Of a stretch of DNA of 57,443 nt, positions 8,089-16,712 are shown piece by piece. Source of the DNA: Myxococcota bacterium (GTDB taxonomy: Bacteria > Myxococcota_A > UBA9160 > UBA6930); NCBI GenBank assembly GCA_030065975.1, contig JASJCN010000007.1, forward strand, positions 1-57,443, given 5' to 3'. Position 1 is the first letter of the stretch, and the number at the start of each line of letters is the position of its first letter. The notes below the pieces were generated by a model that made no database searches, had not been told where the DNA came from, and worked only from the letters and a program-made list of their open reading frames with translations. A program made the translations under genes and the position numbers.

Positions 8089-9054
8089 ATGAGCAGCGCG
8101 ACGACCGTGGCGGTCACCGGTCTCCGGACCGAGCTCGGGAGCCGGCTCGTGGCGCGACTGACCGCGCGCCCGGACGTCGTGGTGGTCGGGATCGACCACC
8201 AGCGGCCGTGGGGTCTCGATGCTGCCGTCCGCTTCCACGGGCTCGACCTGACCCATCCCACCGCCGACGCGGACGTGGCCGAGGTGCTGCGCAAGGAAGA
8301 CGTGACGGTGCTGGTACACCTCGCGTTCCGTCGCGAGCCCACGCCCGACGTCGAATCCGACCACGAGCTCGAGACCCTGGGCAGCCTGCACGTGCTCGAC
8401 GCGTGCACGGCGGCGGGCGTCTCGCGCGTCGTCTTCGCGTCGACGACCATGGCCTACGGGGCGCGCCCCGACAATCCCAACTACCTCACCGAAGACCACC
8501 CGCTGCGCGGCCACCGCGCGGCCCACAACGTGCAGAACCGGGTGGAGGCCGAGGGGCTCGCCAGCGAGTGGGCGCGCCGCAACCCCGACCGCTGCCTGAC
8601 GGTGCTCCGCCACTGCTGGACGCTCGGGCCGGGCAGCCGCCACGCCATGGCGCGCTACTTCGCGCGCCCGGTCGTGCCCATGCTGATGGGCTACGACCCG
8701 CTGATCCAGCTGATCCACGAGGACGACTGCCTGCGCGCCTTCGAGCGGGCCACCCTCGAGTCCATCCCCGGCGTCTACAACCTGGTGGGTCGCGGCGTGC
8801 AGCCGCTCTCCCGGCTGATCCGGCACGCGGGCAAGCGCGTGCTGCCGGTCCCGGCGCCGCTGATGCATCGGCTGCGCTACGCGCCCTCCTTCGCCCAGAC
8901 TGGCGACGAGCCCGACGGCTTCTACGACTTCCTCCGCTACCTGTGGGTGGCCGACGGCAGCCGTGGCTTTGCCGCCTTCGGCGAGCCCGACTACACCACG
9001 AAGGAGGCGTTCACCGCCTTCGTGAGCGAGCGCAAGCTCCGGGAGATGCAATGA
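8089..9054 (+). CDS. Atypical extended SDR / NAD-dependent epimerase-like protein
   Basis: This 321-residue protein has the overall layout of extended short-chain dehydrogenases (Rossmann N-terminus, substrate domain with YDPLIQLIHEDDCLRAF and GVYNLVGRGVQPLS). The signature residues are eroded. The dinucleotide loop reads VTGLRTELGSRLV instead of TGxxGxxG, and the usual YxxxK before VExE reads HNVQN. Catalysis by the standard mechanism therefore looks unlikely; a binding or regulatory role is inferred. The ATG at 8089 follows GGAGGGGG; the ORF track starts 66 nt earlier. Its stop overlaps the acyltransferase start (ATGA), so the two are translationally coupled. As I recall, a comparable SDR/acyltransferase pair exists in mycobacteria (Rv0501/Rv0502). 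Confidence 0.8.
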   Translation: MSSATTVAVTGLRTELGSRLVARLTARPDVVVVGIDHQRPWGLDAAVRFHGLDLTHPTADADVAEVLRKEDVTVLVHLAFRREPTPDVESDHELETLGSLHVLDACTAAGVSRVVFASTTMAYGARPDNPNYLTEDHPLRGHRAAHNVQNRVEAEGLASEWARRNPDRCLTVLRHCWTLGPGSRHAMARYFARPVVPMLMGYDPLIQLIHEDDCLRAFERATLESIPGVYNLVGRGVQPLSRLIRHAGKRVLPVPAPLMHRLRYAPSFAQTGDEPDGFYDFLRYLWVADGSRGFAAFGEPDYTTKEAFTAFVSERKLREMQ

Positions 9055-10004
9055 GTGGCCCCCGCTCCCAGGATCTCCTCGACGAGGCCCTGGCGGACCT
9101 CGGCCGCGAGATCCGCGAGCGCTTCGACGGGCGTCCGAGCGGTCCGGGCGAGGGCGAGGAGCCCAAGGCCCCGGACGTCGACGTGTTCGCGATCTTCGGC
9201 GAGCTGCGCGCTCGCACGCGCACCCTCGGCATGCGCGAACGCCGCGGCGAGCTCGACGAGTTCGGGATGGATCCCGAGTGGATCGAGCAGCTGCGCCCCG
9301 CGCTGTCGCTCCTGGCCTCGCGCTGGTTCCGCGTGCGCGCCGAAGGCCTGGCCGAGGTGCCCGACGGTCCCGTGCTCTTCGTGGCCAACCGTTCGGGTCT
9401 GCTCCCCTGGGATGGGCTGCTCGTCGCGCATCAGCTGGCGAGCGTTCGCGGAGAGGCGGCGCGGCCGCGCTTCCTGGTGGCGGACTGGCTGATCACGCTG
9501 CCCTTCGCGCAGCCCACCCTGACGAGGCTCGGCGCCGTGCGCGCCTGTCGTGAGAACGCGGAGCAGCTGCTGCGCAGCGGCCGCTCGGTGGTCGCGTTTC
9601 CCGAGGGCGTGAAGGGGGCGAGCAAGACCTGGGGCGAGCGCTACAAGCTGCAGCGATTCGGCCGGGGCGGCGCCGTCCGCCTGGGGCTCGACCTCGGCGT
9701 GCCGATCGTTCCGGTCTCCGTCGTCGGTGCCGAGGAGACCCAGCCGATCCTCTACAAGGTCGAGTCGCTGGCGCGCGCGTCGGGCCTGCCCTTCCTCCCG
9801 ATCACGCCGACCTTCCCGTGGCTCGGCCCGCTGGGCTTCGTCCCGTTGCCGTCGCGGCTCGACTTCGCCTTCGGCCATCCCCTGGACGTCGAGGACTCCG
9901 ACCCGAGGGACGAGCTGGTCGTCTCACGGCTGAACGAGGAGCTGCGCTCGCGCATCCAGCAGATGGTCGACGCGGGGCTCGCAGCGCGGCGCGAGGCCGG
10001 CTGA
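9051..10004 (+). CDS. PlsC-like (LPLAT family) acyltransferase
   Basis: This 317-residue protein has an acyltransferase domain from about residue 95. The first block reads FVANRSGLLPWDG. The third block is FPEGVKG, the conserved FPEGxxS/K phosphate-binding motif, and IVPVSVVGAEE is the usual fourth block. The family normally has His after the Asn in block 1 (NHxxxxD or NHSGxLPxDG); here it is Arg, so the catalytic base is apparently missing or differently provided. The first 90 residues are charged and may be a regulatory tail. Acyl acceptor is unknown; a lysophospholipid or glycolipid is the family expectation. It is coupled to the preceding SDR by a 4-nt overlap. Confidence 0.85.
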   Translation: MSGPRSQDLLDEALADLGREIRERFDGRPSGPGEGEEPKAPDVDVFAIFGELRARTRTLGMRERRGELDEFGMDPEWIEQLRPALSLLASRWFRVRAEGLAEVPDGPVLFVANRSGLLPWDGLLVAHQLASVRGEAARPRFLVADWLITLPFAQPTLTRLGAVRACRENAEQLLRSGRSVVAFPEGVKGASKTWGERYKLQRFGRGGAVRLGLDLGVPIVPVSVVGAEETQPILYKVESLARASGLPFLPITPTFPWLGPLGFVPLPSRLDFAFGHPLDVEDSDPRDELVVSRLNEELRSRIQQMVDAGLAARREAG

Positions 10005-10011
10005 GCCCGGG

Positions 10012-10542
10012 CTACTCGCTCGGAGTGTCCCCGCCCTCGTCGGGGCTGCGCGACTTCTCGAGGGTCTCGAGCGCGTGGGTCACGCGGTCGAGTCGGTCGT
10101 TCAGGGCCTCGATGTCCGACCGGCGCGGCAGGTCGAGGGCCTTCATCACCCGCTCCATGGTCGACTGCACGATCTGGTCGAGGTCGGGGGGCGTGAACGC
10201 GATCCAGTCGCGATTGCCGTTCGTGTTGCCCATCAGCCGGCGCACGTTGCGCTGGATCTCTTCGATGCCCTCGCGCGGATTGCGGAGGGCTCCGTAGAGG
10301 GCGTCGCCCCGCTGGAGCAGCTCGCTCAGCAGGTTGCCCGGAACGGCGCGGCCGCCGCGCTCGGTGTCGACGAGGATCTGCGAGAGGGTCACGGACGTGA
10401 TGTCCTCGCCGCTCTCGTTGTCGATCACCTGGACTTCCTGGTCGTTCTCCAGCAGCTCGGCGATGCCCTTGAGCGTGATGTACCGGCTGGTGTCCGTGTT
10501 GTAGAGCTTGCGGTTCGCGTACCGCTTGATCAGGACGGGCAT
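10012..10542 (-). CDS. phaR: PhaR-like polyhydroxyalkanoate synthesis repressor
   Basis: This 176-residue protein carries the PHB/PHA accumulation regulatory DNA-binding domain at its N-terminus (VLIKRYANRKLYNTDTSRYI). The PHB_acc region (ENDQEVQVIDNESGEDITS) follows, then a coiled-coil-like C-terminus. PhaR binds DNA and PHA granules and represses phasin genes until polymer appears. No PHA synthase or phasin gene is inside the window, so it acts on genes elsewhere. The ATG at 10542 is preferred over the ORF start at 10647 because MPVLIKRYANRK is the canonical beginning. A TAGGGT hexamer about 90 nt upstream could be its -10 element. Confidence 0.9.
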   Translation of the reverse strand: MPVLIKRYANRKLYNTDTSRYITLKGIAELLENDQEVQVIDNESGEDITSVTLSQILVDTERGGRAVPGNLLSELLQRGDALYGALRNPREGIEEIQRNVRRLMGNTNGNRDWIAFTPPDLDQIVQSTMERVMKALDLPRRSDIEALNDRLDRVTHALETLEKSRSPDEGGDTPSE

Positions 10543-10695
10543 GGGGCAGCCTCGGGGATGCAGGGCTCGGCTTGGGGCTTCGGCAACGCCCGGAACGCGG
10601 TTCGGCGCTCCGAGGCGGGAGTGGGCGAGGACCCTAGCAGAGCGCACTTGGGTGTCATCCCCGCACCTCCGCCCAGCAGTCCCCGACGGGCCCGC

Positions 10696-11205
10696 TCAGC
10701 CCTGGACGCTCACGCGGCGCAGTCGGGGCTCGCTCTCGGGCGCGCTCGCGTCCTCGGGGTCCGCCCCGCTCGGCCGTGCGCGGCTCGAGTGCTCACCGGT
10801 CGGCTCGCCTGTGTGCCCGGTCTGGGAGCGCGCCGTCGGAGCCAGCTCCCAGAGCAGCTCGCGCACGGCCAGGAACGCCCGCAGCACGTTGCGCGCCTCG
10901 GGCTCGGCGCGGCTGCGTTGCTCCCAGCGCAGGATCTCCGAGTCGAGGGTGTCGAGGAGTGTGTCGAAGAGCGCGCCGTCGGCCTGGGCGCCGCTGCCGA
11001 GCCAGGCCTCGAGCCGTCCCATCCACTGGGCGACCGGAGCCAGGCTGCTGTGGTCGGCGGGCATGCCCGTCGTCGCGAGCGCACCGGCGTCGAGCAGCGC
11101 GTGGACGGCCGCCAGGCTCTCGGCGGCCGCGGCGCGTGCGTGTCGTCGCGCGCGCGCCAGCGCGTCGGCCACGCTCTCGGTCGCTTCCCGGTCGGCGGAG
11201 TCCAT
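10696..11205 (-). CDS. Hypothetical alpha-helical protein downstream of the ArsA pair
   Basis: I do not recognise this 169-residue protein. It is Ala-rich and predicted helical by eye for the first 125 residues. A charged, Ser/Pro/Glu-rich and probably disordered tail ends in RLRRVSVQG. No signal peptide or membrane segment is seen. The start follows GAGGGGGA, and the gene begins 11 nt after the stop of the second ArsA-like ATPase, so it is likely the third gene of that operon. A partner or adaptor for the ATPases is inference from position only. Confidence 0.6.
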   Translation of the reverse strand: MDSADREATESVADALARARRHARAAAAESLAAVHALLDAGALATTGMPADHSSLAPVAQWMGRLEAWLGSGAQADGALFDTLLDTLDSEILRWEQRSRAEPEARNVLRAFLAVRELLWELAPTARSQTGHTGEPTGEHSSRARPSGADPEDASAPESEPRLRRVSVQG

Positions 11206-11216
11206 GGGGGTCCCCC

Positions 11217-12383
11217 TCAGTCGTTCGGGCGGTCGTTCGGGCAGAGATGACTCGCGACGCGAGCCAGCCCGTCGAGGTCGTGCACGTCCCGCGAGAACTC
11301 GGGAACCACGCACACCTCGCAGCCGGACTGCGCAGCCCGACCGCGAAGCTTCTCCGTCGCCATTGCGTCCTGCTGCACGAGGCCAACGTAGCTGCGCGCC
11401 GCGCGAAGCGCCGCGACCGCCGCCTCGTCGCTCGCATCCCCGAGGGCATCGGCCAGTGCGGCCACGGCGGCGGGCGAGTCGGGATCGGGCAGGGCTTCGG
11501 ACTCGGGCCACACCCGCACGCGGTTGAGCACCAGGGCCCGGACGTCGGCGCCGGACTCCACCAGACGGTCCAGGAAGCCGTCGGCCATGGCGACCGACTC
11601 GACGGTCGGGCCCGCCGCCAGCACGAAGGCCGAGCCGCTGCCGAAGAGGAGCTCGCGGACGGAGAGGGCCCGCTCGCGGAAGCCCTCGGACATGCCCTCG
11701 ATGGACAGCAGGAACTCCGAGAGATCCTCGAGGAAGCCCATTCCCGAGACGCGTTCGATCAGGCGCAGCGCCTGCTGGACGCCGCGCTGGAACAGCCGGA
11801 AGCCGAGGCGCGCACCGGCGAAGGCGGGGTGTACCAGCACCTGGACCACCCGGGATTCGAGGAAGCCGATCAGCCGCTCGGGGGCCTCGAGGAAGTCGAG
11901 CGCGTGCTGCGACGGCGGCGTGTCCAACACGATCAGGTCGAGATCCTCGCGCTCGGAGAGCTCGTAGACCTTCTCCATCGCCGAGTACTCGGCGCTGCCC
12001 GCGAGGGCGTCGGACACGTGCTGGTAGATCGGGTTCGCGAGGATGCGCTCGACCGACGCCTCGTCCGGTGCGAAGCGCTGCACCAGGTCGTCGAAGGTCC
12101 GCTTCATGTCGAGCATCATCGCTTCCATGCGCGCGTCCGGCGCGGCACCGAGTGCGACCAGCCGGTCGGAGGGAAGTGCGTGCGGCTCGTTGCCGAGCTC
12201 GGCGAGCCCGAGGGCGTCGGCCAGGCGTCGCGCCGGGTCGATGGTCACGACGAGGGAGCGTTGCCCCTGGCGTGCGGCCGCCAGCGCGAGGGCGGCGGCG
12301 ACCGTCGTCTTCCCCACGCCGCCGGTTCCGACGCACACGACGATGCGTCGCTCGGCCAGCAATCGGTGGAGGTCGCCGCTCAT
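11217..12383 (-). CDS. ArsA/Get3-like ATPase lacking the signature lysine (second of a pair)
   Basis: This 388-residue SIMIBI-class ATPase shows the P-loop CVGTGGVGKTTVA near residues 17-29, the switch-like TIDPARRLADAL and the DTPPSQHALDFLEAP region typical of ArsA-like proteins. In the MinD/ArsA group the deviant Walker A is KGGxGKT, whose first Lys reaches into the partner subunit. Here that position is Thr (GTGGVGKT). The upstream paralogue keeps it, so a heterodimer with asymmetric active sites is plausible. No ArsB, arsenic repressor or metal-binding Cys cluster is nearby, so arsenite export is unlikely. The start overlaps the upstream gene's stop (ATGA). Confidence 0.85.
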   Translation of the reverse strand: MSGDLHRLLAERRIVVCVGTGGVGKTTVAAALALAAARQGQRSLVVTIDPARRLADALGLAELGNEPHALPSDRLVALGAAPDARMEAMMLDMKRTFDDLVQRFAPDEASVERILANPIYQHVSDALAGSAEYSAMEKVYELSEREDLDLIVLDTPPSQHALDFLEAPERLIGFLESRVVQVLVHPAFAGARLGFRLFQRGVQQALRLIERVSGMGFLEDLSEFLLSIEGMSEGFRERALSVRELLFGSGSAFVLAAGPTVESVAMADGFLDRLVESGADVRALVLNRVRVWPESEALPDPDSPAAVAALADALGDASDEAAVAALRAARSYVGLVQQDAMATEKLRGRAAQSGCEVCVVPEFSRDVHDLDGLARVASHLCPNDRPND

Positions 12384-13420
12384 CGCGTCGGCTCTCCGTC
12401 GACGAGCGCTTCGGCGAGGCGAGCGAGGTCGTCGATCCCGCGGACGCCTCCCGTGAGATAGGGAAGGCACGTGGTGGGGAGGCCGGTCCACTCGCGGACC
12501 CGTCCGAGATACTCCTGTCCCAGCTCGTAGCGCTCGCGCAAGTGTCGCGTGCACTGGGCGAGGGCGCTCGCCGAGGGCAGTCCCGCCACGCCTGTGGGCA
12601 GGTCGAGCGCGGCGAGGCGCGCGTCGAGCGCGCCCAGAGAGGCCGGGAACGGCGCGTCGGGGAGGGCGTTCACGATCACGCGGTCCACCGTGACGCCGAT
12701 CTCGCCGCGCAGCCGCGCCACCAGCTCGGCCGTCTCGCGTGCCGGCAGCTCCTCGGCCAGGGTCACCGGCAGGAGCAGGGTGTCCCGCGGATCCTTGATC
12801 ATCGCCTCGACCCAGCCCGCGTGTCGTTGCAGGGGGCCCGCGCGGACGGCCGAGACGACGACCCGCGGCACGTCGAGGAACACCAGGCCGTGCCCCGTGG
12901 CCGGCGCGTCGACGACGATCAGGTCCCAGGTGGGTCGCCCGTCGTCCTGTGCTTCGCGCAGGTGCCAGACCTTTCCCAGCGTGATCAGCTCGCGCCAGCC
13001 CGGAGCGGCGTCCATCAGCTGGCGGAAGCCGGGATTCGAGAGCACGCGGGTGACGATCCCGGGGATACGCAGCTCGCTGCGCAGGTACTCGGTGAGGGCC
13101 GCGTAGGGCTCGATGCGCCGGGCCCGCAGCCCGGGCAGGAGATCGCGGCCCTCGTAGCCCACGGGCGCCGCGGCGGGCTCGAAGAGCCGGGGGGCGTGCT
13201 CGGCGCGGCCGGTCTCGAGCAGCGCCACCCGCCGCCCGCTGCGGGCCGCCGCCAGGGCCAGCGCCGACGCCACGCTGGTCTTCCCGGTGCCCCCCTTGCC
13301 GGTGACGATCACGAGCCGGCGGGCCAGCAGCGGCCGCAACGCCCCCTCGGACGCCTCGCCCGACATGGGGGGCGCGTCGCTCAAGGGCAGCTCTTGCTCG
13401 GCCGAAACGCTGGGGGGCAC
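12380..13420 (-). CDS. ArsA/Get3-like ATPase with intact deviant Walker A (first of a pair)
   Basis: This 346-residue protein has the intact P-loop VTGKGGTGKTSVA near residues 38-50, the loop LLETGRAEHAPRLFE and the VVDAPATGHGLVFLDVP segment equivalent to the ArsA DTAPTGH motif. It probably dimerises with the overlapping downstream paralogue. Paired ArsA-like ATPases are known in Actinobacteria (as I recall Rv3679/Rv3680, BagA/BagB), where the role is not arsenic resistance. The initiator ATG is the ORF start; MSGEASEGAL about 18 residues later is an alternative. The divergent neighbour is the zinc-ribbon gene, with 56 nt between the two starts. Confidence 0.86.
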   Translation of the reverse strand: MPPSVSAEQELPLSDAPPMSGEASEGALRPLLARRLVIVTGKGGTGKTSVASALALAAARSGRRVALLETGRAEHAPRLFEPAAAPVGYEGRDLLPGLRARRIEPYAALTEYLRSELRIPGIVTRVLSNPGFRQLMDAAPGWRELITLGKVWHLREAQDDGRPTWDLIVVDAPATGHGLVFLDVPRVVVSAVRAGPLQRHAGWVEAMIKDPRDTLLLPVTLAEELPARETAELVARLRGEIGVTVDRVIVNALPDAPFPASLGALDARLAALDLPTGVAGLPSASALAQCTRHLRERYELGQEYLGRVREWTGLPTTCLPYLTGGVRGIDDLARLAEALVDGEPTR

Positions 13421-13476
13421 AGGCGACTCCAGGCCGACACTAGCGGTCCGTTCTCCTGTGCGCGCCGAGCCTCTCC

Positions 13477-14937
13477 GTGATCATCACCTGCGAGCAATGC
13501 GAGACCCGCTTCGAGCTGGATCCGAGCAAGGTTCCGGCCAAGGGGGCGCGCGTCCGCTGCTCGCGCTGCAAGCACGTCTTCCAGGTGCTCCCGCCCACGT
13601 CGGACGTCGCCGACGCGCTCGAGGACGTGGCCCTGAGCACGGCCCAGGAGCCGGTGGCGGCCCCCGAGCCCAGCCTCGACGGGCCGGAGTGGGACACCCC
13701 GGAGCGGACCGGGGGCGACGGTGACGATCCCTTCGCCGACACCATGCTGGGGGGACGGGTCGACCTGAGCTCGCCCGACCAGCCGGCGCCCCCTGGCCAT
13801 CGCACCGACGCGATGGAGCTCTCCTCGCAGGAGCAGGACTGGGAGTTCAACGAGGAGCCCCCGACCGCCGTCGTCGACGCCGCGGCCGAGAACGCGGCAG
13901 AGGCCGGATCCTGGCCGGACGCGCTCGAGTCGAACGCGCCGCCGGAGCCCGCGGCTGCCACGGCGGAGGCGCCGCCCGAGGTCGCCGCTGCTCCCGACAC
14001 CTCGCCCCCGCTCACCGACCGCCGGCGCGAGGCGTCTTCCGGCGCCGAACCCGACGCGTTCGACGCGTCCGACGCCCTCGGAGACGAGCTCGGCTCGCTC
14101 GGCGCACTCGACGATCTGGACGAGCCCGACGACGATCCCGCCGAGGCGGGCGACGACGCCGGGACCACCGACGAGGACCTGTTCGGCAGCTTCGACGATC
14201 TCCTGGAAGACGAGCCGGCTCCGCCTTCCGAGGCTCGCGAGACCCGAAGCGCGTCACACGACGCGGAGGGGTTCGAGGCGTCGGCGCCGGCCGAGGACCT
14301 GGCCGCCAAGGCGTCGACCGAGGATGCCGCGCCCGCTTCGCGCGAGACGCGCTCCCCGCGCTCCGAGAGCGAGCCGCGGGCCTCGCGGCTTCCCTCGCTG
14401 CGCTGGTCGCCCGAGTGGACGCAGGCGATCGGGGGAGTGGTGGTCGCCGCATGCCTCGCTCTCGGGATCGCCGGCGTGGCGGCCGAGGCGCTGCGCGAGC
14501 CCGAAGTCGTTCCCCACCGCCCCGGCCTCGTCGGCCCGGGCCTCGAGATCGGCTCACTCGGCGTGCGGCTGGTCGACAACGCGCACGCCGGCCGGATCCT
14601 GGTCGTGTCGGGCACCCTCGGGCACGCGGTCTCCGATGGCAGGCGGAGCGTGCGGGCCGTCCTGCTCGACGCCGAGGGACGCAGGCTCCAGACGTCCTGG
14701 GCGGGTCCGGACCTCGGCGAGGAGTGGCTACGCGAGGCACGACCGAGCGAGATCGTGAGCGAGCTCGAGGCGCGCTCGGGCCGCTTCGCCTTCTTCGGCG
14801 GCCGGCTGCAGGCCGTGTTCCCCGCGCCGCCCGAGGACGCCACGGACTTCCTCTTCGAGGAGGCCACGCGACCGCCGCAGCCGGCCCCCGCTCTGCCCGC
14901 AGAGCCGACCGCTCAGGCCGCGGACGCCGGGGACTAG
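13477..14937 (+). CDS. MJ0042-type zinc-ribbon membrane protein with DUF3426 C-terminus
   Basis: This 486-residue protein opens with a zinc ribbon (CEQC...CSRCKHVF, residues 4-33), a hallmark of many deltaproteobacterial and myxococcal proteins. A long acidic Ala/Asp/Glu/Pro-rich linker of nearly 280 residues follows. One membrane segment (about 316-338, VVVAACLALGIAGVAAEA) leads to a DUF3426-like extracytoplasmic domain. The predicted topology puts the zinc ribbon in the cytoplasm. Function is not established for the family. The GTG at 13477 is the only sensible start because the CxxC motif follows immediately. It is divergent from the ArsA pair. Confidence 0.82.
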   Translation: MIITCEQCETRFELDPSKVPAKGARVRCSRCKHVFQVLPPTSDVADALEDVALSTAQEPVAAPEPSLDGPEWDTPERTGGDGDDPFADTMLGGRVDLSSPDQPAPPGHRTDAMELSSQEQDWEFNEEPPTAVVDAAAENAAEAGSWPDALESNAPPEPAAATAEAPPEVAAAPDTSPPLTDRRREASSGAEPDAFDASDALGDELGSLGALDDLDEPDDDPAEAGDDAGTTDEDLFGSFDDLLEDEPAPPSEARETRSASHDAEGFEASAPAEDLAAKASTEDAAPASRETRSPRSESEPRASRLPSLRWSPEWTQAIGGVVVAACLALGIAGVAAEALREPEVVPHRPGLVGPGLEIGSLGVRLVDNAHAGRILVVSGTLGHAVSDGRRSVRAVLLDAEGRRLQTSWAGPDLGEEWLREARPSEIVSELEARSGRFAFFGGRLQAVFPAPPEDATDFLFEEATRPPQPAPALPAEPTAQAADAGD

Positions 14938-14982
14938 GCACGCCCCCTCATCCAAGGGCGTCCTCGGACGTCGGGCCCGAAC

Positions 14983-15177
14983 CTAGGACTTGTCGCCCTC
15001 GGCGACCTCTTCCTTCTTCGGGGTGACGTCGATCTCGTCGTCCCCGGAGACTCCGGCGCGGAAGCCCTTGATGGCCTTGCCCAGGCCCGAGCCGATCTCC
15101 GGCAGCCGCCGTGCTCCGAAGAGCAGGACGCAGATCCCGAGGATGATCAGCAGCTCTGTCGCGCCGAGTCCGAACAT
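14983..15177 (-). CDS. tatA: TatA, twin-arginine translocase subunit
   Basis: This 64-residue protein begins with a single membrane helix (ELLIILGICVLLFGA). The FGARRLPEIGSGLGKAIKGF hinge and amphipathic helix follow, then a short acidic and basic tail. It is the pore-forming subunit of the Tat system for folded, often cofactor-containing proteins. TatB and TatC are not in the window. The start is immediately preceded by a recognisable promoter only 6 nt away, so the mRNA may be leaderless. Confidence 0.95.
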   Translation of the reverse strand: MFGLGATELLIILGICVLLFGARRLPEIGSGLGKAIKGFRAGVSGDDEIDVTPKKEEVAEGDKS

Positions 15178-15183
15178 GCTTCA

Positions 15184-15212
15184 AGAGTGACCATCGGCAG
15201 GGACGGGGTCAA
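15184..15212 (-). promoter_or_regulatory. Predicted promoter of tatA, probably giving a leaderless mRNA
   Basis: On the minus strand TTGACC (15207-15212), a 17-nt spacer and CACTCT (15184-15189) precede the tatA ATG by only 6 nt. Initiation would fall on or next to the start codon. No ribosome-binding site is visible between them. Confidence 0.5.
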
Positions 15213-15380
15213 GGTGAAGCCCTTTGCGGGGCCGGGGAGCCGCAGCGAACGCGCGCCCGCGGGGCCTCCGGGGGCACTCTCCGGCCAACCGGGCCCGCGA
15301 ACCGGCGATGGACCGCGGGGGCGGGCCAGGAGGCCGGGCCGGCTTTTCGGCCGACACGAGCCCGCCTACTCTCCGCTGCC

Positions 15381-16712
15381 ATGCCCATCTTCAAGGCGTA
15401 CGACATCCGGGGTCTCGTCCCCGAAGAGCTGTCCGAGAAGGACGCCCATCGCATCGGGCGCGCGACCGCGCGCCATCTCGGCGGCCGCCGCCTGGTGGTC
15501 GGGAGCGATGCTCGCACCCACTCACCCGGGCTCGTGCGCGAGCTGATCCGTGGCATCACCGACGAGGGGACCGACGTCGTGGACATCGGTTGGGCCGCGA
15601 CCCCGATGCTCTACTACGCGGTGGAGTCGCTCGAGGCGGACGGCGGCATCATGGTCACCGCCTCCCACAACCCGAAGCAGTACAACGGCTTCAAGGTCTG
15701 CGGGCCGCACGCGCGTCCGGTCGGCCAGGACACGGGCCTTCGCGACATCGAGGCGCTGACCCACGCGCTGGGCGACGCGCCGGGCGGCGGCTCGGTGGAG
15801 AGCGTGGACGTTCGCCCGGGCTATGCGCGTCACGTGTTGGCCGTGGGTGTCGGCCGCCCGGAGCTCAAGGTGGCGATCGACTGCGGCAACGGGATGGCCT
15901 CGGTCGGCCTCGAAGGCGTGCTGGCGGAGCTGCCCCTCGAGGTGGAGCGGCTCTATTTCGAGCCCGACGGGACCTTCCCGAACCACCCGGCCGATCCCCT
16001 CGAGGAGGAGAACCTCGCGGACGTGAGCGAAGCGGTGCGGCGCACGGGAGCGGCGTTCGGCGTGGCGTTCGATGGCGACGGGGATCGAGCCGTGTTCGTG
16101 GACGAGAGCGGCCGCCCGGTGGCGTCGGACCTGATGATCGGCGTCCTCGCCCGCTCGCAGCTGCGGCGCTACCCGAAGAGTCGGGTGCTCTACGACCTGC
16201 GTTCGAGCTGGGCCACGCCCGAGGAGATCGAGGCCGCCGGCGGCGAGCCCGGCATCTGTCGGGTGGGTCACTCGTTCATCAAGGCGGCCATGCACGAGAG
16301 CGGGGCGTCCTTCGCCGGCGAGCTCTCGGGCCACTTCTACTTCCGCTTCTCCGAGAACCTCGTGTGCGACGACGGGACCGCCGCCCTGATCGCGCTGCTC
16401 GACGTCCTGGCGGACGACCCGCGCCCGCTCTCGGAGCTGATGGAGCCCCTGCGCCGATACTTCGCGAGCGGCGAGATCAACCGACGCGTCCCCGATCCCC
16501 ACGCCCTGATCGAGGAGGTGGCGAAGGAACACGCGAGCGCGCCGGAGACGTCGCGTCTCGACGGCCTGCTGGTCCGCTACGACGACTGGTGGTTCAACCT
16601 GCGCCCTTCGAACACCGAGCCACTGCTGCGCCTCAACCTCGAGGCGCGCAGCGAGGATCGGATGATCGAGGAGCGCGACCGCCTGGTGGCGCGGATGGAA
16701 GCGGCTTCCTAG
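15381..16712 (+). CDS. manB: Phosphomannomutase/phosphoglucomutase
   Basis: This 443-residue alpha-D-phosphohexomutase interconverts hexose 1- and 6-phosphates and feeds GDP-mannose, LPS or exopolysaccharide synthesis. All four active-site elements are visible: the phosphoserine loop VTASHNPKQYNG (Ser near 95), the metal loop AFDGDGDRA (near 232), the sugar loop GELSGHFYF (near 313) and the phosphate loop RPSNTEPLLR (near 410). The start AYDIRG is typical of the bifunctional PMM/PGM group. A TACTCT hexamer lies 8 nt before the ATG with no Shine-Dalgarno sequence, again suggesting a leaderless transcript. Its stop codon shares CTAG with the convergent lipoprotein gene. Confidence 0.93.
   Translation: MPIFKAYDIRGLVPEELSEKDAHRIGRATARHLGGRRLVVGSDARTHSPGLVRELIRGITDEGTDVVDIGWAATPMLYYAVESLEADGGIMVTASHNPKQYNGFKVCGPHARPVGQDTGLRDIEALTHALGDAPGGGSVESVDVRPGYARHVLAVGVGRPELKVAIDCGNGMASVGLEGVLAELPLEVERLYFEPDGTFPNHPADPLEEENLADVSEAVRRTGAAFGVAFDGDGDRAVFVDESGRPVASDLMIGVLARSQLRRYPKSRVLYDLRSSWATPEEIEAAGGEPGICRVGHSFIKAAMHESGASFAGELSGHFYFRFSENLVCDDGTAALIALLDVLADDPRPLSELMEPLRRYFASGEINRRVPDPHALIEEVAKEHASAPETSRLDGLLVRYDDWWFNLRPSNTEPLLRLNLEARSEDRMIEERDRLVARMEAAS

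Noticed and set aside
11217-13420. Arsenite efflux system because of the ArsA-like ATPases
   Set aside because: No ArsB, ArsR-type arsenic repressor, ArsC or metal-binding Cys motif is nearby; the ArsR-family gene at 48510 is remote and belongs to the non-metal group.
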